Shown here piece by piece: positions 28,250 to 38,998 of a stretch of 64,000 bases of DNA. Below the pieces are notes generated by a model, which ran no database searches, was not told the DNA's origin, and saw only the letters and a list, made by a program, of their open reading frames with translations. A program made the translations under genes and the position numbers. Location: IMG/VR virus record IMGVR_UViG_3300028827_000129, positions 106,084-170,083 of that record; one strand, 5' to 3'. Each line of letters begins with the position of its first letter. Positions within the stretch are counted from its first letter, which is position 1. The DNA is from a virus.

Positions 28250-31036
28250 ATGGGCGTATATTCATGGGAACAGATTAAATTTTTTGAACGGCAAAGACCT
28301 ACTGATGATACATTTAATGGATGGAATGATGTTATAAAAGATGGGTTTGCAGCTATAGAAAGAGCTCTTGGTTCTATTAATGAAAATGGTGTAGTTACTG
28401 GCGGAGATTTAGTTTTTCTTAATCAATTTGCAAGCATTATAGGATCAATAGGCAATTTATCTTTAAAGTATCCTAAATATGGTGAACAGCCACAGACTAT
28501 TAGTTCCTGGCCATTAGTAGAAGGGGCTCAGGTCCATATACTCCCGTTATTCCCAGAAATTAATACATTAGCAAATGTTTCTGGTGCTGCTTTAGGTATA
28601 AGGAAGAATAGCTTACATGAACTTACTTCTGCTGGGGATTACTATATCTATGAAATGTCTTCAGAGATAGCCCCAGGAATTGGTTCTCGTGTTTTATATA
28701 CATATCAACCTGCGCAGGCAGGTGATGCTATCTCATTCACTGGACATACTTTACAATATGCAGACAATTTGGCAATAGGCCATACTCTAGTACCACAACC
28801 AGCGCAAGTAACAGCTGGGGAAGCTGTTATTTTTTCAGCGGCTACGTTAACAAGTGCTGGTAATGGTTATATAGCTACTTTACCTAAAATCACACATGAT
28901 TGGCTTGGGAATTTATTGCCATCTTACTTGCAATATTATCCTATTTTAGATCCGGACATTGTTTCACAGTGGGATGGTTCTGCGAGCATTGCTTTTCAAC
29001 AAGATACTGTGCAGATGTGGGATGTTGGTACGTCTCCATATGACTTGTCAGATCCTTCTAATATAGCTGCCATTTCTCCAGATATTCAATTTTATTATGA
29101 AGGCACGGATGTAAATGGTGCCCCAAAGATTGGTATAGTAATTCCACAGAATGTTACATTTGACGACACAAAGGGTTACATTATAGCATTTTCAAATAAT
29201 AGCACTAATAGGAATATTGGGGACATTAGAGAAAAACTATTTAATCATAAGCATGACGGTAAGGATTATGGCAGTATAATTTCTCATACAGATTTAAAAG
29301 ATAATGTTACTTCCGGCGATTATTTAGATGGTTCTGGGTCGCGGAAGTCGACTATTATTTATGGCCATTCAATAATCCCTAACCATGCTCATACAATGTA
29401 TCTTGTAAGAGAGGGATATACGCCTAATGATCCTGGTACACATAACAATTCAATGATTGGGGATCTTGTTATAGCGTCAACCTCATTAAGTTCTAATTTT
29501 TTCCAAAATCTTTCTGCCAATTCCAATAAATTGATTTTTGGAGAATGGGCTACAGGGCCTGCCATCTATTTTGCTTTCCAGGGAGATGGAATTGGTATTG
29601 AACCATGGGCTACTGATGGGTTTTTAAATATCACTAATAAAGATATGGCCATAAGTGGTGAGACTCCTAATTTACTGTTTAATAAGACAGGTCCACAGTC
29701 TCCACCAGCTGGCGATGGTCCCGTTGTTTGGCGTTTAGGATTTGAATCAGGTAGCCGTGATTTCCTTATCGAACCCGAGGACTTCAATACATATTTGCGA
29801 ATAAGAGGCACCGATAACTCTACAAAGGTTTCTATTGATACTTCTACTGGCAATATTGTTGTTAGCGGCTCTATTACACAACAAGATGCTGGAGGGATGA
29901 GTAGGTTTGCTGCTAAGAGTTTATTCTCTCCTATTCTTACCCAGGATCCTGCAGCGCCAGTTGATGTTGTAAATACGATAGACAAAGAAGGGTTAAGGGT
30001 AAGGAGATATGCATCTGATATCCATTTAGATATTTATGGTAAACTTGAAGCTGACAAGTATTTCATCTCATTTAACGCATCTAACGCGTCGACATCTTCT
30101 GGTATGACGTTTTCTGTAAATGATTTTACAGCATTTAGAGTTGTTTTAAATGGTACTGGCTCTGAAGCCAATGTTGAGTTTCTAACAAGGGCAAAATTTT
30201 TAGACGACTTAACAACTCCATTCATACGTCATCCTGATTATGATCAAACTTATATTAAGTTTGATCAAGACACTAATGGTAACCGTGATATAGAAACTTA
30301 TTCTCAGTTATATGGCCCAGGGATTAAACATAGTGGTTCTCGTATATATGTCGGCAGTAGCCAAGTTTTGCCATATATTTGGGATGAAAACTATGATACT
30401 TATCGTATCCTTGGCCCTGGGGCTGATAATGTACCTATTAATAACGGGGCTAGGAACGCGAATCTTAATGCTGATATGTTAGACGATTTACATTCTTATG
30501 ATTTTGCTTGGTATGAATGGAATATTAATAACGCTAAAGTGTCATATACGCAGTTTGATGAAAGTCAGTATTCATATGTCGGTAATCTGGTATTTTTAGT
30601 AACTGTAGACGCATATTCTAATATTATTAAAACCGAGTTAGGCAGTCTTTCTTGGAATGGCCCAGTTGATGGGTTTAATTTAGAGACTTCATCATCTGGT
30701 ACGTGCACTGACGGCTTTAATTCAAATTATTCATGGAATTTTAGTGGAATACCCGTAGATACGGTGTCTATTTTAGTAAGGCAGGTTAGTTTTTCATATA
30801 AAACAACTACCAATGAGTACCATTCTTTAACTAATGTTAGAGTTACTACTGGTCCATTTTGGAATAATCTTAATAAAGGAACAGAACAATTTACTGATTA
30901 TTTACTAGCAACAGGTCATAGTAAGTTTTTATTGTATTTTGATAGTTATTTTGAACATTATAATTCTGGGTTAAATAATTTACCGTGGGCAGTAGAACTT
31001 CAATTCAAGGTTCTTAGGCATGGTAGGGCGATATAA
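28250..31036 (+). CDS. Tail fibre protein
   Basis: This is a 928-aa protein with the ribosome site GGGGAT before ATG 28250. Residues about 745-757 contain GARNANLNADMLDDLHS, the NADxLDGxH-type motif common in phage tail fibres next to the trimeric shaft. A related NADKVDGFDAS motif occurs in the gene at 41548. Residues about 325-395 have HKHDGKDYGS and IPNHAHTMYLV, histidine-containing motifs also frequent in collar-type fibres. A helical N-terminus (FERQRPTDDTFNGWNDVIKD) may attach to the baseplate. The role as a fibre is well supported; receptor specificity is unknown. Confidence 0.65.
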   Translation: MGVYSWEQIKFFERQRPTDDTFNGWNDVIKDGFAAIERALGSINENGVVTGGDLVFLNQFASIIGSIGNLSLKYPKYGEQPQTISSWPLVEGAQVHILPLFPEINTLANVSGAALGIRKNSLHELTSAGDYYIYEMSSEIAPGIGSRVLYTYQPAQAGDAISFTGHTLQYADNLAIGHTLVPQPAQVTAGEAVIFSAATLTSAGNGYIATLPKITHDWLGNLLPSYLQYYPILDPDIVSQWDGSASIAFQQDTVQMWDVGTSPYDLSDPSNIAAISPDIQFYYEGTDVNGAPKIGIVIPQNVTFDDTKGYIIAFSNNSTNRNIGDIREKLFNHKHDGKDYGSIISHTDLKDNVTSGDYLDGSGSRKSTIIYGHSIIPNHAHTMYLVREGYTPNDPGTHNNSMIGDLVIASTSLSSNFFQNLSANSNKLIFGEWATGPAIYFAFQGDGIGIEPWATDGFLNITNKDMAISGETPNLLFNKTGPQSPPAGDGPVVWRLGFESGSRDFLIEPEDFNTYLRIRGTDNSTKVSIDTSTGNIVVSGSITQQDAGGMSRFAAKSLFSPILTQDPAAPVDVVNTIDKEGLRVRRYASDIHLDIYGKLEADKYFISFNASNASTSSGMTFSVNDFTAFRVVLNGTGSEANVEFLTRAKFLDDLTTPFIRHPDYDQTYIKFDQDTNGNRDIETYSQLYGPGIKHSGSRIYVGSSQVLPYIWDENYDTYRILGPGADNVPINNGARNANLNADMLDDLHSYDFAWYEWNINNAKVSYTQFDESQYSYVGNLVFLVTVDAYSNIIKTELGSLSWNGPVDGFNLETSSSGTCTDGFNSNYSWNFSGIPVDTVSILVRQVSFSYKTTTNEYHSLTNVRVTTGPFWNNLNKGTEQFTDYLLATGHSKFLLYFDSYFEHYNSGLNNLPWAVELQFKVLRHGRAI

Positions 31037-31066
31037 AAGGCTTTTATGCTGTAGTAGGTTTAAAGT

Positions 31067-33688
31067 ATGAAACAGCTATCTTTAACATGTACAGTAAACA
31101 TTACGGGATGTCCAGTTGTTTTACATTATCATGCGAGATTTTTTATTTCGCCGCAGTATAATACTTTTGCTTTTAAGCAGGAAGTGGCTGATGAGATCCC
31201 ATTATATTTTGTTAATACACCTAAATTAACTGCTAAAGACAATCTCTATATAGATGACAGGTCTGCTGATATTCCGGCTAATTTAAATTATGCAAATAGC
31301 TTTACAACAACATTAAAAACATTTAATGTACAAAACAAAAGAGTATTAATTACTAATCAATTTAAAAACGGTAACGCATTATATTACTTTCATCAGTTGC
31401 CACCTGATGTAAGTGGTGTTTATATAGAAGATAGTAATGGAACCCCTGTTAATGTACAAGATTATAAAGTACATGGTGATAAATTATATAATAATTTATC
31501 TTTTACTAACAATATTAGATATTTTGTTGGGTATATTAAACAAGATGGGACGAAAGAGAAGAAGTTATTAAATAATTGGCCAGTTTTTGTCCCCCAAGTG
31601 CTATATGCACTTGGTTTTGGCGATCAATTTTTTGTTATTGGTGATACGCTTTCTAATGGAGAAGTAGAAATTAGAACAAGTACTCCGGCTGGTACTAGGC
31701 TGGAAGTAAAGTATTCAGATAGAACTGAAATATTTTTAGATAAAGTAATTGGCGGTTCGGATTCTGACTCATGGAAAGTCAGAGTTATGGATGGGGTCTT
31801 TGAGCACAATGGTGAAGTATATAGTATCCCAGAATATACTAAACAAGATTCGTTCTTTCCTATTGCCCCATTTGTTTATAGGACACATGTAAAAGTTGAT
31901 ATTTTGTCCGATACAATGATAAAACTTCCTGAATCTTTTGTGATTGATTTGTCACAAGCATTAATTGTTACACTATATGTTTATAATAATAAGAATCAAT
32001 TAAAATATATTATTACGCAAGATTCAAGTACAATTACAACTGATGCCGCCGTTTACGAAAAGACATTCTGGTCATATTCAGAATATGAAGGGATAATAGA
32101 CATTAAATCTAGTACAGATGAAACAGATATTTATTTCAGTCTTGACGATAATATATATGCATATTACTATACAATTGAAGATGGCTTTATTGTCTCAGAT
32201 TTGGAATTTAATCCCATTTTAAATAAGGCTATAAGGGATATTGAGTTTGTAGGTTTTGTCATTTTATCTGACGACTTTAGGGCTAGATTTTCTCCGACAA
32301 TAGAAGCTTCTGTCCAGTATTTGTTTGTTAATTCATTTAATAAAATTATGGATTTTTCTCTTGGACTTGCTCAGCATAGTGGAAAAGATTGGCAATCTGG
32401 CCAGAATTATTTAAAAGATTTATTAATTAGATATAATAATGAAGTATATATTTGTAATGTAGATCACTTATCAGATGTATCAAATGCACCTGGGGTTAGT
32501 TCTGAATGGACTGTTGTTAATTCTTTTAACCAATTTGTTGATAATTACTGCATACAGCCTTCTTATGCAGAAGTGAAGAATGAAAATCTTGGCTCTGGTG
32601 GGGTTGCTGGGCTGCAAATTATATCGTTGTCTAATGTCCCTGCGAAGGAAAAGCCAGTGTTTTTTTCAAACACAGATATTTTTTATAAAGAAGTGGCCTA
32701 TAATCCCAATAGAATTCTAGGCCAAGGTGAATATTCAATTGATTATAGCACAGGGAATATCTATACATATACTACAGCAGATAACGTTGACCTTGGCTCG
32801 GTTTCCTATTCATACAAAACGTCACAAAGTTTGAGTCATTTTTATGTAGGCTCTGTTTATGTAAATGCAAATGTTGATTATAAAAATTTAGATTTTATAG
32901 ATGCCAGATCTATAGGCGGTTCTATTAAAGACGATGTAGCTAGATCGATAGTTGATAGTGGTTATTGTATTTTCGATAAAACTGGGTTTGCTGGGGATAT
33001 ATTACCTGGTAAATCAGGAATATTAATTGAGGTTCCAAGTAGAGTCTTTAAGCCACATGGCGGGCCTTTTGATGTAAGGGAACTCAATCATTTAATTAAA
33101 AAACATACCGCACTAGGCGTTTTAAGTTATGGCAAGATTTATGATATTGATTTAAATTTAACTGATGCATCTTTTGTTAAGGTTAATGACAATATGTATG
33201 CCATTTATTTAAGTTGGGTTCAACCAGTTTCTGCAGATTATACAATATCTTTTATTATTGATAACAATAGCTATACAAAAAATATACAGGGGCCATCTGA
33301 CGGTTGCACTATTTTAGTTAGTTCACAGGGTATATATGACGACATAAATATGACTTTATTTGTGGATGGTTATAAAGATTATTCAGGGGCAATCAATTCA
33401 TTGTCACTAAAACTTGATAATAAAGTTTCTTATTCTTATGAATATTATTATGATCACCCATCTTATCCTGGGCTTTTTGTTGAAAGAACAATCATTGGTA
33501 GCAAATCTAGTTTTAACGTTTTAGATGTTAAACAGGGCGATAAAGGATATAGAGTTAATGGATCTGCATATTATGTTGTAGAAGCACAGAATGACGGCCT
33601 TAGTGATGATGGCGGCCCTGCTTTAAGTTATCCATCTGTAATTACATCAGATGCTAAAATTCATTTTAGGGATTGGTCTCCGTTATGA
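31067..33688 (+). CDS. Large beta-rich tail protein
   Basis: This 873-aa protein starts at ATG 31067 behind TAGTAGG. It is rich in Tyr, Asp, Asn and Ser and lacks obvious helices. Residues about 557-587 contain YSIDYSTGNIYTYTT and then SVSYSYKTSQS, the same hairpin module found in the genes at 20161 and 35792. Residues about 455-480 (VYICNVDHLSDVSNAPG and EWTVV) resemble small carbohydrate-binding modules that include a W-x-x-V end. It overlaps the next gene by four bases (ATGA at 33685). A structural or adhesin role is inferred; the family is not recognised. Confidence 0.45.
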   Translation: MKQLSLTCTVNITGCPVVLHYHARFFISPQYNTFAFKQEVADEIPLYFVNTPKLTAKDNLYIDDRSADIPANLNYANSFTTTLKTFNVQNKRVLITNQFKNGNALYYFHQLPPDVSGVYIEDSNGTPVNVQDYKVHGDKLYNNLSFTNNIRYFVGYIKQDGTKEKKLLNNWPVFVPQVLYALGFGDQFFVIGDTLSNGEVEIRTSTPAGTRLEVKYSDRTEIFLDKVIGGSDSDSWKVRVMDGVFEHNGEVYSIPEYTKQDSFFPIAPFVYRTHVKVDILSDTMIKLPESFVIDLSQALIVTLYVYNNKNQLKYIITQDSSTITTDAAVYEKTFWSYSEYEGIIDIKSSTDETDIYFSLDDNIYAYYYTIEDGFIVSDLEFNPILNKAIRDIEFVGFVILSDDFRARFSPTIEASVQYLFVNSFNKIMDFSLGLAQHSGKDWQSGQNYLKDLLIRYNNEVYICNVDHLSDVSNAPGVSSEWTVVNSFNQFVDNYCIQPSYAEVKNENLGSGGVAGLQIISLSNVPAKEKPVFFSNTDIFYKEVAYNPNRILGQGEYSIDYSTGNIYTYTTADNVDLGSVSYSYKTSQSLSHFYVGSVYVNANVDYKNLDFIDARSIGGSIKDDVARSIVDSGYCIFDKTGFAGDILPGKSGILIEVPSRVFKPHGGPFDVRELNHLIKKHTALGVLSYGKIYDIDLNLTDASFVKVNDNMYAIYLSWVQPVSADYTISFIIDNNSYTKNIQGPSDGCTILVSSQGIYDDINMTLFVDGYKDYSGAINSLSLKLDNKVSYSYEYYYDHPSYPGLFVERTIIGSKSSFNVLDVKQGDKGYRVNGSAYYVVEAQNDGLSDDGGPALSYPSVITSDAKIHFRDWSPL

Positions 33689-34152
33689 TTAGTTTATTTA
33701 TTAGTGATCCTTCTACTTCAGATAAAAAGTTGCTTACTAATATATTTTTTGGAGAAATATCTCCAGTACAAGGAGGTAATATTTCTGTCGAGAAGGAGAT
33801 TGAAATTGTTGCATTTGAACAAGATGCGCTGGGCGGCATTAAAGAAGCTAGAGAAATTAGATTTTATACAGATTATAGTAGGTTTATGAAAGTTTCTTAT
33901 GGCGTTGAAGTCAACCAAGATTACAGAAATGGCTATGCTTCTTCGTGGCAACCTTTAGATCATTTTAGTGGTTCTTATAAAGATAATGCTATTTTGTTGA
34001 GTAGAGACAGTGGGGTTGATGGACAGTTATCATCCGATGGCGTTATGAAAGCAGGTGAAAAGGCTAGGATAAAATTCAGAGTAAAAATCCCAATTAGATC
34101 AGATATTAATAAAGTCTTAGAAGAGTTTAAGATCTACTTTATTTACGAGTAA
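33685..34152 (+). CDS. Small beta-sandwich tail protein
   Basis: This is a 155-aa protein. I chose ATG 33685, which forms an ATGA overlap with the previous stop, over an in-frame TTG at 33673 that lacks a ribosome site. The sequence alternates strands (EKEIEIVAFEQDALGG, REIRFYTDY, KARIKFRVKIP) like a single immunoglobulin-like or carbohydrate-binding sandwich. A charged DINKVLEEFKIYFIYE end closes it. Its tight coupling on both sides suggests it is a subunit or accessory of the neighbouring large tail proteins. Confidence 0.45.
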   Translation: MISLFISDPSTSDKKLLTNIFFGEISPVQGGNISVEKEIEIVAFEQDALGGIKEAREIRFYTDYSRFMKVSYGVEVNQDYRNGYASSWQPLDHFSGSYKDNAILLSRDSGVDGQLSSDGVMKAGEKARIKFRVKIPIRSDINKVLEEFKIYFIYE

Positions 34153-34158
34153 GCTAAT

Positions 34159-35802
34159 ATGAATAAATATATAGAAACATGGTCAGACTCTTATAGTGCA
34201 GCACAAGCAGAGTGGATTATTAGCCAGTACAAGGGTTCTAATATTAATAAAAGCGATATACTTGATTTATTAAATGCCCCTATATTGTCTAAGTCTTTAT
34301 TAGACATGTATAATGTTTCTTCAAACGATGTGATGTTTTCATTTGATTATAATACCATCGTAAATGCATTTGCCCTTGATCTAAAGACTATTGTTGAAGG
34401 TTATGCTCAGCGTTTAGATGATATAAAAAAGCATGAAAACATTAATAATGAAACGTTTATAGCAGAACTTAACGGCATTTTAGATGAATTAGAGCAGAAA
34501 GTAGAGATGCTAGAAAGTTCTGCTGGTTTTGACGGTAGTAATTATACGATCTCTAATAATTTTGACAACATTTCTGCTAGAGCTAGCAATAGTGAAGTCT
34601 TAGCAAAATCATTATATCTAGATCACAGGAATAATAATAAATCTTTATTAGGAGCAGAGTGCACAATAGATACATCAAGAAAAGTTTTAACTTTGCCTTA
34701 TAAAAACAGATATCTGCATAGTGCTGATGCTGTTTTTGATGCCATTGAGCCAAAGCCAGATATTGGCACTAATAGTTATCAGTTGGGGAAATATAATGTA
34801 AAAGAATTTATATACAGTTATGAAAATTTAGATCATGCTACTATCGCTATAGATATTAACTTGAATCAGAGTGCTTTTATTAGCGCGATACGTATAGATA
34901 CAATAGGCGGTAATAAGGTTGTTATTGAAAATGTAAAAGCTACTATTTTAGAGGATGGCAATGAAGTAGAACAAGATGTAACATTTGACATTAAGCAGCA
35001 TAATGTTACTGGCGAGATTTTTATATCTTTTGACCGTATAAAAGCAAGCTTTTTGAAGTTTAGGGTTAAATGCTATAACCCAATAAAGACAGAAATTGGC
35101 AGTAGTGTTGGTTATATGTATAAGTTTGGAATAGGAGACATTGAACTACTTCATGATACTTATTATTTGGATGGATATTTTATATCGCAACCTATAGAAG
35201 TTAACAATGTTTCTTCTATATCTTTAGATGTTTTAGGTGAAAGCTTTGGCGCTTATGGTTCTATAGAGTATCTAATATATAAGTACGATTTTAATATTGT
35301 TAATAACGAATTTATTGGTAGGTTTGTTTACCCTATTATCCCAATTGGACAGGAGAAAATTAACAATGAGCGATTATTGTTTACAGAGAAAGATACACAA
35401 CTTTATAACACTATCGGCTATTTGCGGTTTTTTGGGCATTGCGGCATTAGCATATCAGATATATCTATATATCAAAATAGTTCTGCTTTAGTTACTTTGG
35501 ATATATATAATGTTGTTAAGAATATTGATGAGGAGGGCCAGACAAAGATTTCATTCAGTAGCGTTATTCCAGGAGCGATATATACGGTTGATTATATTCC
35601 TGCTCATAAAGTCAAGGCAGATGGGCTGGTTAAAATAGATGATATAGCATCTTACCGTAATGATAATAATATTATATTCAAACAATACGATTATGGAGTT
35701 AAAAGCATAATATATTTAGGTATCGTGATGCGAACTTCAGATCAACATTTTACTCCTACACTTTCTAGGTACAACTTGAAGGTCAGTAGCTATGACAAGT
35801 AA
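34159..35802 (+). CDS. Coiled-coil plus discoidin-like tail protein (1 of 3)
   Basis: This 547-aa protein has a predicted coiled coil at about residues 81-122 (LDDIKKHENINNETFIAELN, ELEQKVEMLESS). It is followed by a beta-sandwich at about 230-325, with ISAIRIDTIGG, KASFLKFRVKCYNP and FGIGDIELLHDTYY, which resembles F5/8 type C (discoidin) domains. The same order occurs in the next two genes, so the three are probable paralogues. Discoidin domains bind carbohydrate or lipid. The C-terminal part ends with SYDK and overlaps the next gene by 11 bases. A role in a baseplate-edge adhesin complex is inferred. Confidence 0.5.
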   Translation: MNKYIETWSDSYSAAQAEWIISQYKGSNINKSDILDLLNAPILSKSLLDMYNVSSNDVMFSFDYNTIVNAFALDLKTIVEGYAQRLDDIKKHENINNETFIAELNGILDELEQKVEMLESSAGFDGSNYTISNNFDNISARASNSEVLAKSLYLDHRNNNKSLLGAECTIDTSRKVLTLPYKNRYLHSADAVFDAIEPKPDIGTNSYQLGKYNVKEFIYSYENLDHATIAIDINLNQSAFISAIRIDTIGGNKVVIENVKATILEDGNEVEQDVTFDIKQHNVTGEIFISFDRIKASFLKFRVKCYNPIKTEIGSSVGYMYKFGIGDIELLHDTYYLDGYFISQPIEVNNVSSISLDVLGESFGAYGSIEYLIYKYDFNIVNNEFIGRFVYPIIPIGQEKINNERLLFTEKDTQLYNTIGYLRFFGHCGISISDISIYQNSSALVTLDIYNVVKNIDEEGQTKISFSSVIPGAIYTVDYIPAHKVKADGLVKIDDIASYRNDNNIIFKQYDYGVKSIIYLGIVMRTSDQHFTPTLSRYNLKVSSYDK

Positions 35803-38800
35803 TAAAATTTCTGATTTTTTTGACTCAATCCTAAGCAAATATAATTACGACACAGAATCGCAGTCTACTATCGACATTTTACGTAAAATGTCGGATGGAG
35901 GAGGTATTGTTGGCGCTTATGTACATAGCGTCGATGATACTTTTTTAAATTTACCAGAATACGTCGTTATGCCTTTGAAAAAGAGTACGGAAAGACTGGC
36001 CTTTGTCAAAGAGCTTTTAGATGCCTTGACTTTATATGAGATATCTAATTATAACTATTATTTGGCTGAGTTTAATAGGTTTAAAAATGAATTGCAAGAT
36101 TTGAATGCTAAAATCAAATCAGCAATATTGTACGCCAATACATATAGATTTTATGTTATAGCTAAAGATTTGTTAAATTCTACATCATTAATAGATTGGG
36201 CGATTACTACAACAAATGTTGATACTTTAGGGCAGAGGGCTACTTTGCCGATCCAAGGTGACGAGAAGATAGATGTTGATTCGATTACTATTGGAGGCAT
36301 TTCCAATGGATCGCCAGGGAGTAGTCTTATCACAAATGGTTATAAAGCAAATGACGTCCAGGCGTTAGTAGATAATACACCTGATACTTGGTTTGAATAT
36401 GAAAGAATTTCTACTAAGCCTGTGGTAGATAGCCTGTATTTGGAGGTTTTAATAAAACTTAACGGGCCACAAATTATTAATTTCGTAGAAATTTTACCAA
36501 GCAATATCAGTATCTTTGGCAGTGTCGTTCTGAAAGAAGTCAGTGTTTCTTATGATGGCAATAAGTTTTATAATGTTTTGCCAGAAGAGAAGGCGGAAAG
36601 CGGCTACGAAATTACGACATCACTTTATAATAATACTGGCGACTTTAGTTTTATATTTTTCCCATATAAGGCTAACTACATCAAATTAATATTTGAACAA
36701 ACACACTCATATTTTGTAGAGCTTAATCCTAATGAATGGGTTTATCGTCAAGCCATAGGAATCCGCGATATTAACATAGCTGGGATACGCTACGAAAGCA
36801 AAGGAGTTTTTGCTTCAGTAGACCATAATTTCGATAATAAAGTTTCACAGTTGGCTGTTTTAGCTACAACTGACTTAACTGGTGGCAGTAAAGACGTTGT
36901 TAAGTTTAAACACTTTATTTCGCCAACTTCTGGTAACGAGTATTATGAAGTGTCGCCGATAGATATGTCTTCTCAAGACATAAAGGAAGTGGTAAAATTT
37001 AATACTCTCGAAGACGACTCTATTAAAACCATTAGTGATGTTACTAAGATTAAATATAAATTAGAAATGACGGTAGATCGTGAGGCTTTTTCAAATGCGT
37101 TAACTCCATTTAAGGCATTTGAAAACACATATAATCAAGATGTGTTTTTTGCTACGATACCACCTAATAATATAGAGCTTTCTCATATTCCTTCTCCCGG
37201 AACAGTTGAAGTTTATAATCCAAAATATGCAGCAGTTGGGAAAAGAGATGGTTTGTATTATTTAGGTACGTCAAATGGGAAAGCTAATCAAGTATTTGAG
37301 TATGATTTAGACATTGAACCGCTAAGCGAAGAGGTGTATATAGATAATAAAAGATGGAGAAGAGGAAGATTTAAGGATGCTTCTCCGATAGCCAGAGTTT
37401 ATTCTATTGATTATATTAATAAAAAAGTGTATTTTGGAGATGATAATAGTGGCGCTATCCCAGTGCAAGGTTCTGATATTTTTATCCGTCTTAAAGCAGA
37501 AAGGCCTATTGTTACAAATCTAGATCCATTGAGAATAAAAACAAAATATAAAACAAATGGAGATAAATCTTCTGTAGAAATCAACCAACTATACAATACT
37601 GAGCAACATATCCAGCTTTTGCCTAAAAATAAACAGGTAATAAAACTTGAAAAAGATAAATTGCAGTTATATACAGAATATACTGGCATTTGGGAAATTA
37701 AATGGGAATGGAGTGTTTACGATGGGGACACCTTAGAATCTGAAAATACGACTAGGTATGTTTTAATTTCATCTAAATACTTTGAGGATCAGTTGCTGTG
37801 GATGCAAACCCCGACCAGTAATGGTACGTTGCGAGACGCAACTTCTATAACAGTAAAAGCTACGCCTATAGACTTCCAGACGGAGGTTGTGTTGACGCCA
37901 CATAAATATAGTACTGGCGTTTATTATGTTTCTTTAAGAGAGGCTACAGGAGCTAAGGGTGTCGAGATAGGCGGAGAAGGCTCATATCATGCTATTAATG
38001 AGGTTCCATTTATAGATGGGTTTTCGGAATTTAGTGTACCAGGAGATTTTTCTGTAGATTACAATAGCGGATATATGTACTTCAATTCCAATACGCCATC
38101 TGACAAAGATATTACAGCGACTTATTTTTATAAGGATGTGGCAAGATTAGCGGATAGTCAGTGGGATTATTATATGGGGAAGAAAGATGAAATACAGATT
38201 AAGCCGGGGGTTGCATTAGTAAGAAAATTAACGGAGAAATTAACAGAATCCAGTACAAATCAAAAAGTATTTATACTTGAAAATGAAGCGATTATAAGAG
38301 GTACAGCTAAACTTAACTCTTCTGTTTTTAAATATGAAGTCGATTTTATAGATGGATCTACAGAATTTTTAAACAAAGTCCAGGTTAAAGATGTGGTCAA
38401 TAATAGCGACGCAGGCAATGTTAAATTAACTAATGATAATATCTATGCTTTTATTTTATCTAATAAAATTGATACAACTCAAAAATATTCGTTCTTTAAT
38501 ACTGGCAACACGTATAATGTAGAAGTTAATAGCATTGACGATGTTATAAACGACAGCAATGGGACAGCGTTTTATGTTGCAGAAAATGATGCTGCCTTTG
38601 ATAATAGAAGTGTTATATATAGCAGCACTAGACCTTCAGACGAAGGTTATATCATGTATGTCACTTCCAGAAATATAGAAGATAATGCCTATTCGATAGA
38701 TTACGATTTGGGGGTATTGTATACTAATAGCAGTAATGTAGAAGCTAATTTACTTATTACTTACGAATACCTAGATTTAGAAATTAAATATTATGTAAGA

Positions 38801-38998
38801 AAAGACATAGATACAGATTCGTGGAAACTTAGTAATAATAATTTAACTTTAAATATAAAAAGCGGCTTATATCCATCTAGTGGTGGTGTGGTGCGTGTAT
38901 CATATGTTTTTGATAACGAAAAGGAACAAAATATGAGCGAGTTGGTTGATTATTATACGCCTGCTCTTAAGGGGTATGAAATTAGGGTGGTATCATGA
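35792..38998 (+). CDS. Coiled-coil plus discoidin-like tail protein (2 of 3)
   Basis: This 1068-aa protein starts at ATG 35792 inside the previous gene. A short coiled coil (about residues 90-113, FNRFKNELQDLNAKIKSAI) precedes a discoidin-like sandwich (about 212-336: FVEILPSNISIFG, VSYDGNKFYNVL, YIKLIFEQTHSYF, GIRDINIAGI). Further on come three copies of the hairpin module: YSIDYINKKVYFGDDNSG (about 538-555), FSVDYNSGYMYF (about 753-764) and YSIDYDLGVLY (about 967-977). The first also matches the FGDG pattern of baseplate proteins. An Ig-like region is likely around 610-700. It ends in an ATGA overlap with the next gene. Confidence 0.5.
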   Translation: MTSNKISDFFDSILSKYNYDTESQSTIDILRKMSDGGGIVGAYVHSVDDTFLNLPEYVVMPLKKSTERLAFVKELLDALTLYEISNYNYYLAEFNRFKNELQDLNAKIKSAILYANTYRFYVIAKDLLNSTSLIDWAITTTNVDTLGQRATLPIQGDEKIDVDSITIGGISNGSPGSSLITNGYKANDVQALVDNTPDTWFEYERISTKPVVDSLYLEVLIKLNGPQIINFVEILPSNISIFGSVVLKEVSVSYDGNKFYNVLPEEKAESGYEITTSLYNNTGDFSFIFFPYKANYIKLIFEQTHSYFVELNPNEWVYRQAIGIRDINIAGIRYESKGVFASVDHNFDNKVSQLAVLATTDLTGGSKDVVKFKHFISPTSGNEYYEVSPIDMSSQDIKEVVKFNTLEDDSIKTISDVTKIKYKLEMTVDREAFSNALTPFKAFENTYNQDVFFATIPPNNIELSHIPSPGTVEVYNPKYAAVGKRDGLYYLGTSNGKANQVFEYDLDIEPLSEEVYIDNKRWRRGRFKDASPIARVYSIDYINKKVYFGDDNSGAIPVQGSDIFIRLKAERPIVTNLDPLRIKTKYKTNGDKSSVEINQLYNTEQHIQLLPKNKQVIKLEKDKLQLYTEYTGIWEIKWEWSVYDGDTLESENTTRYVLISSKYFEDQLLWMQTPTSNGTLRDATSITVKATPIDFQTEVVLTPHKYSTGVYYVSLREATGAKGVEIGGEGSYHAINEVPFIDGFSEFSVPGDFSVDYNSGYMYFNSNTPSDKDITATYFYKDVARLADSQWDYYMGKKDEIQIKPGVALVRKLTEKLTESSTNQKVFILENEAIIRGTAKLNSSVFKYEVDFIDGSTEFLNKVQVKDVVNNSDAGNVKLTNDNIYAFILSNKIDTTQKYSFFNTGNTYNVEVNSIDDVINDSNGTAFYVAENDAAFDNRSVIYSSTRPSDEGYIMYVTSRNIEDNAYSIDYDLGVLYTNSSNVEANLLITYEYLDLEIKYYVRKDIDTDSWKLSNNNLTLNIKSGLYPSSGGVVRVSYVFDNEKEQNMSELVDYYTPALKGYEIRVVS

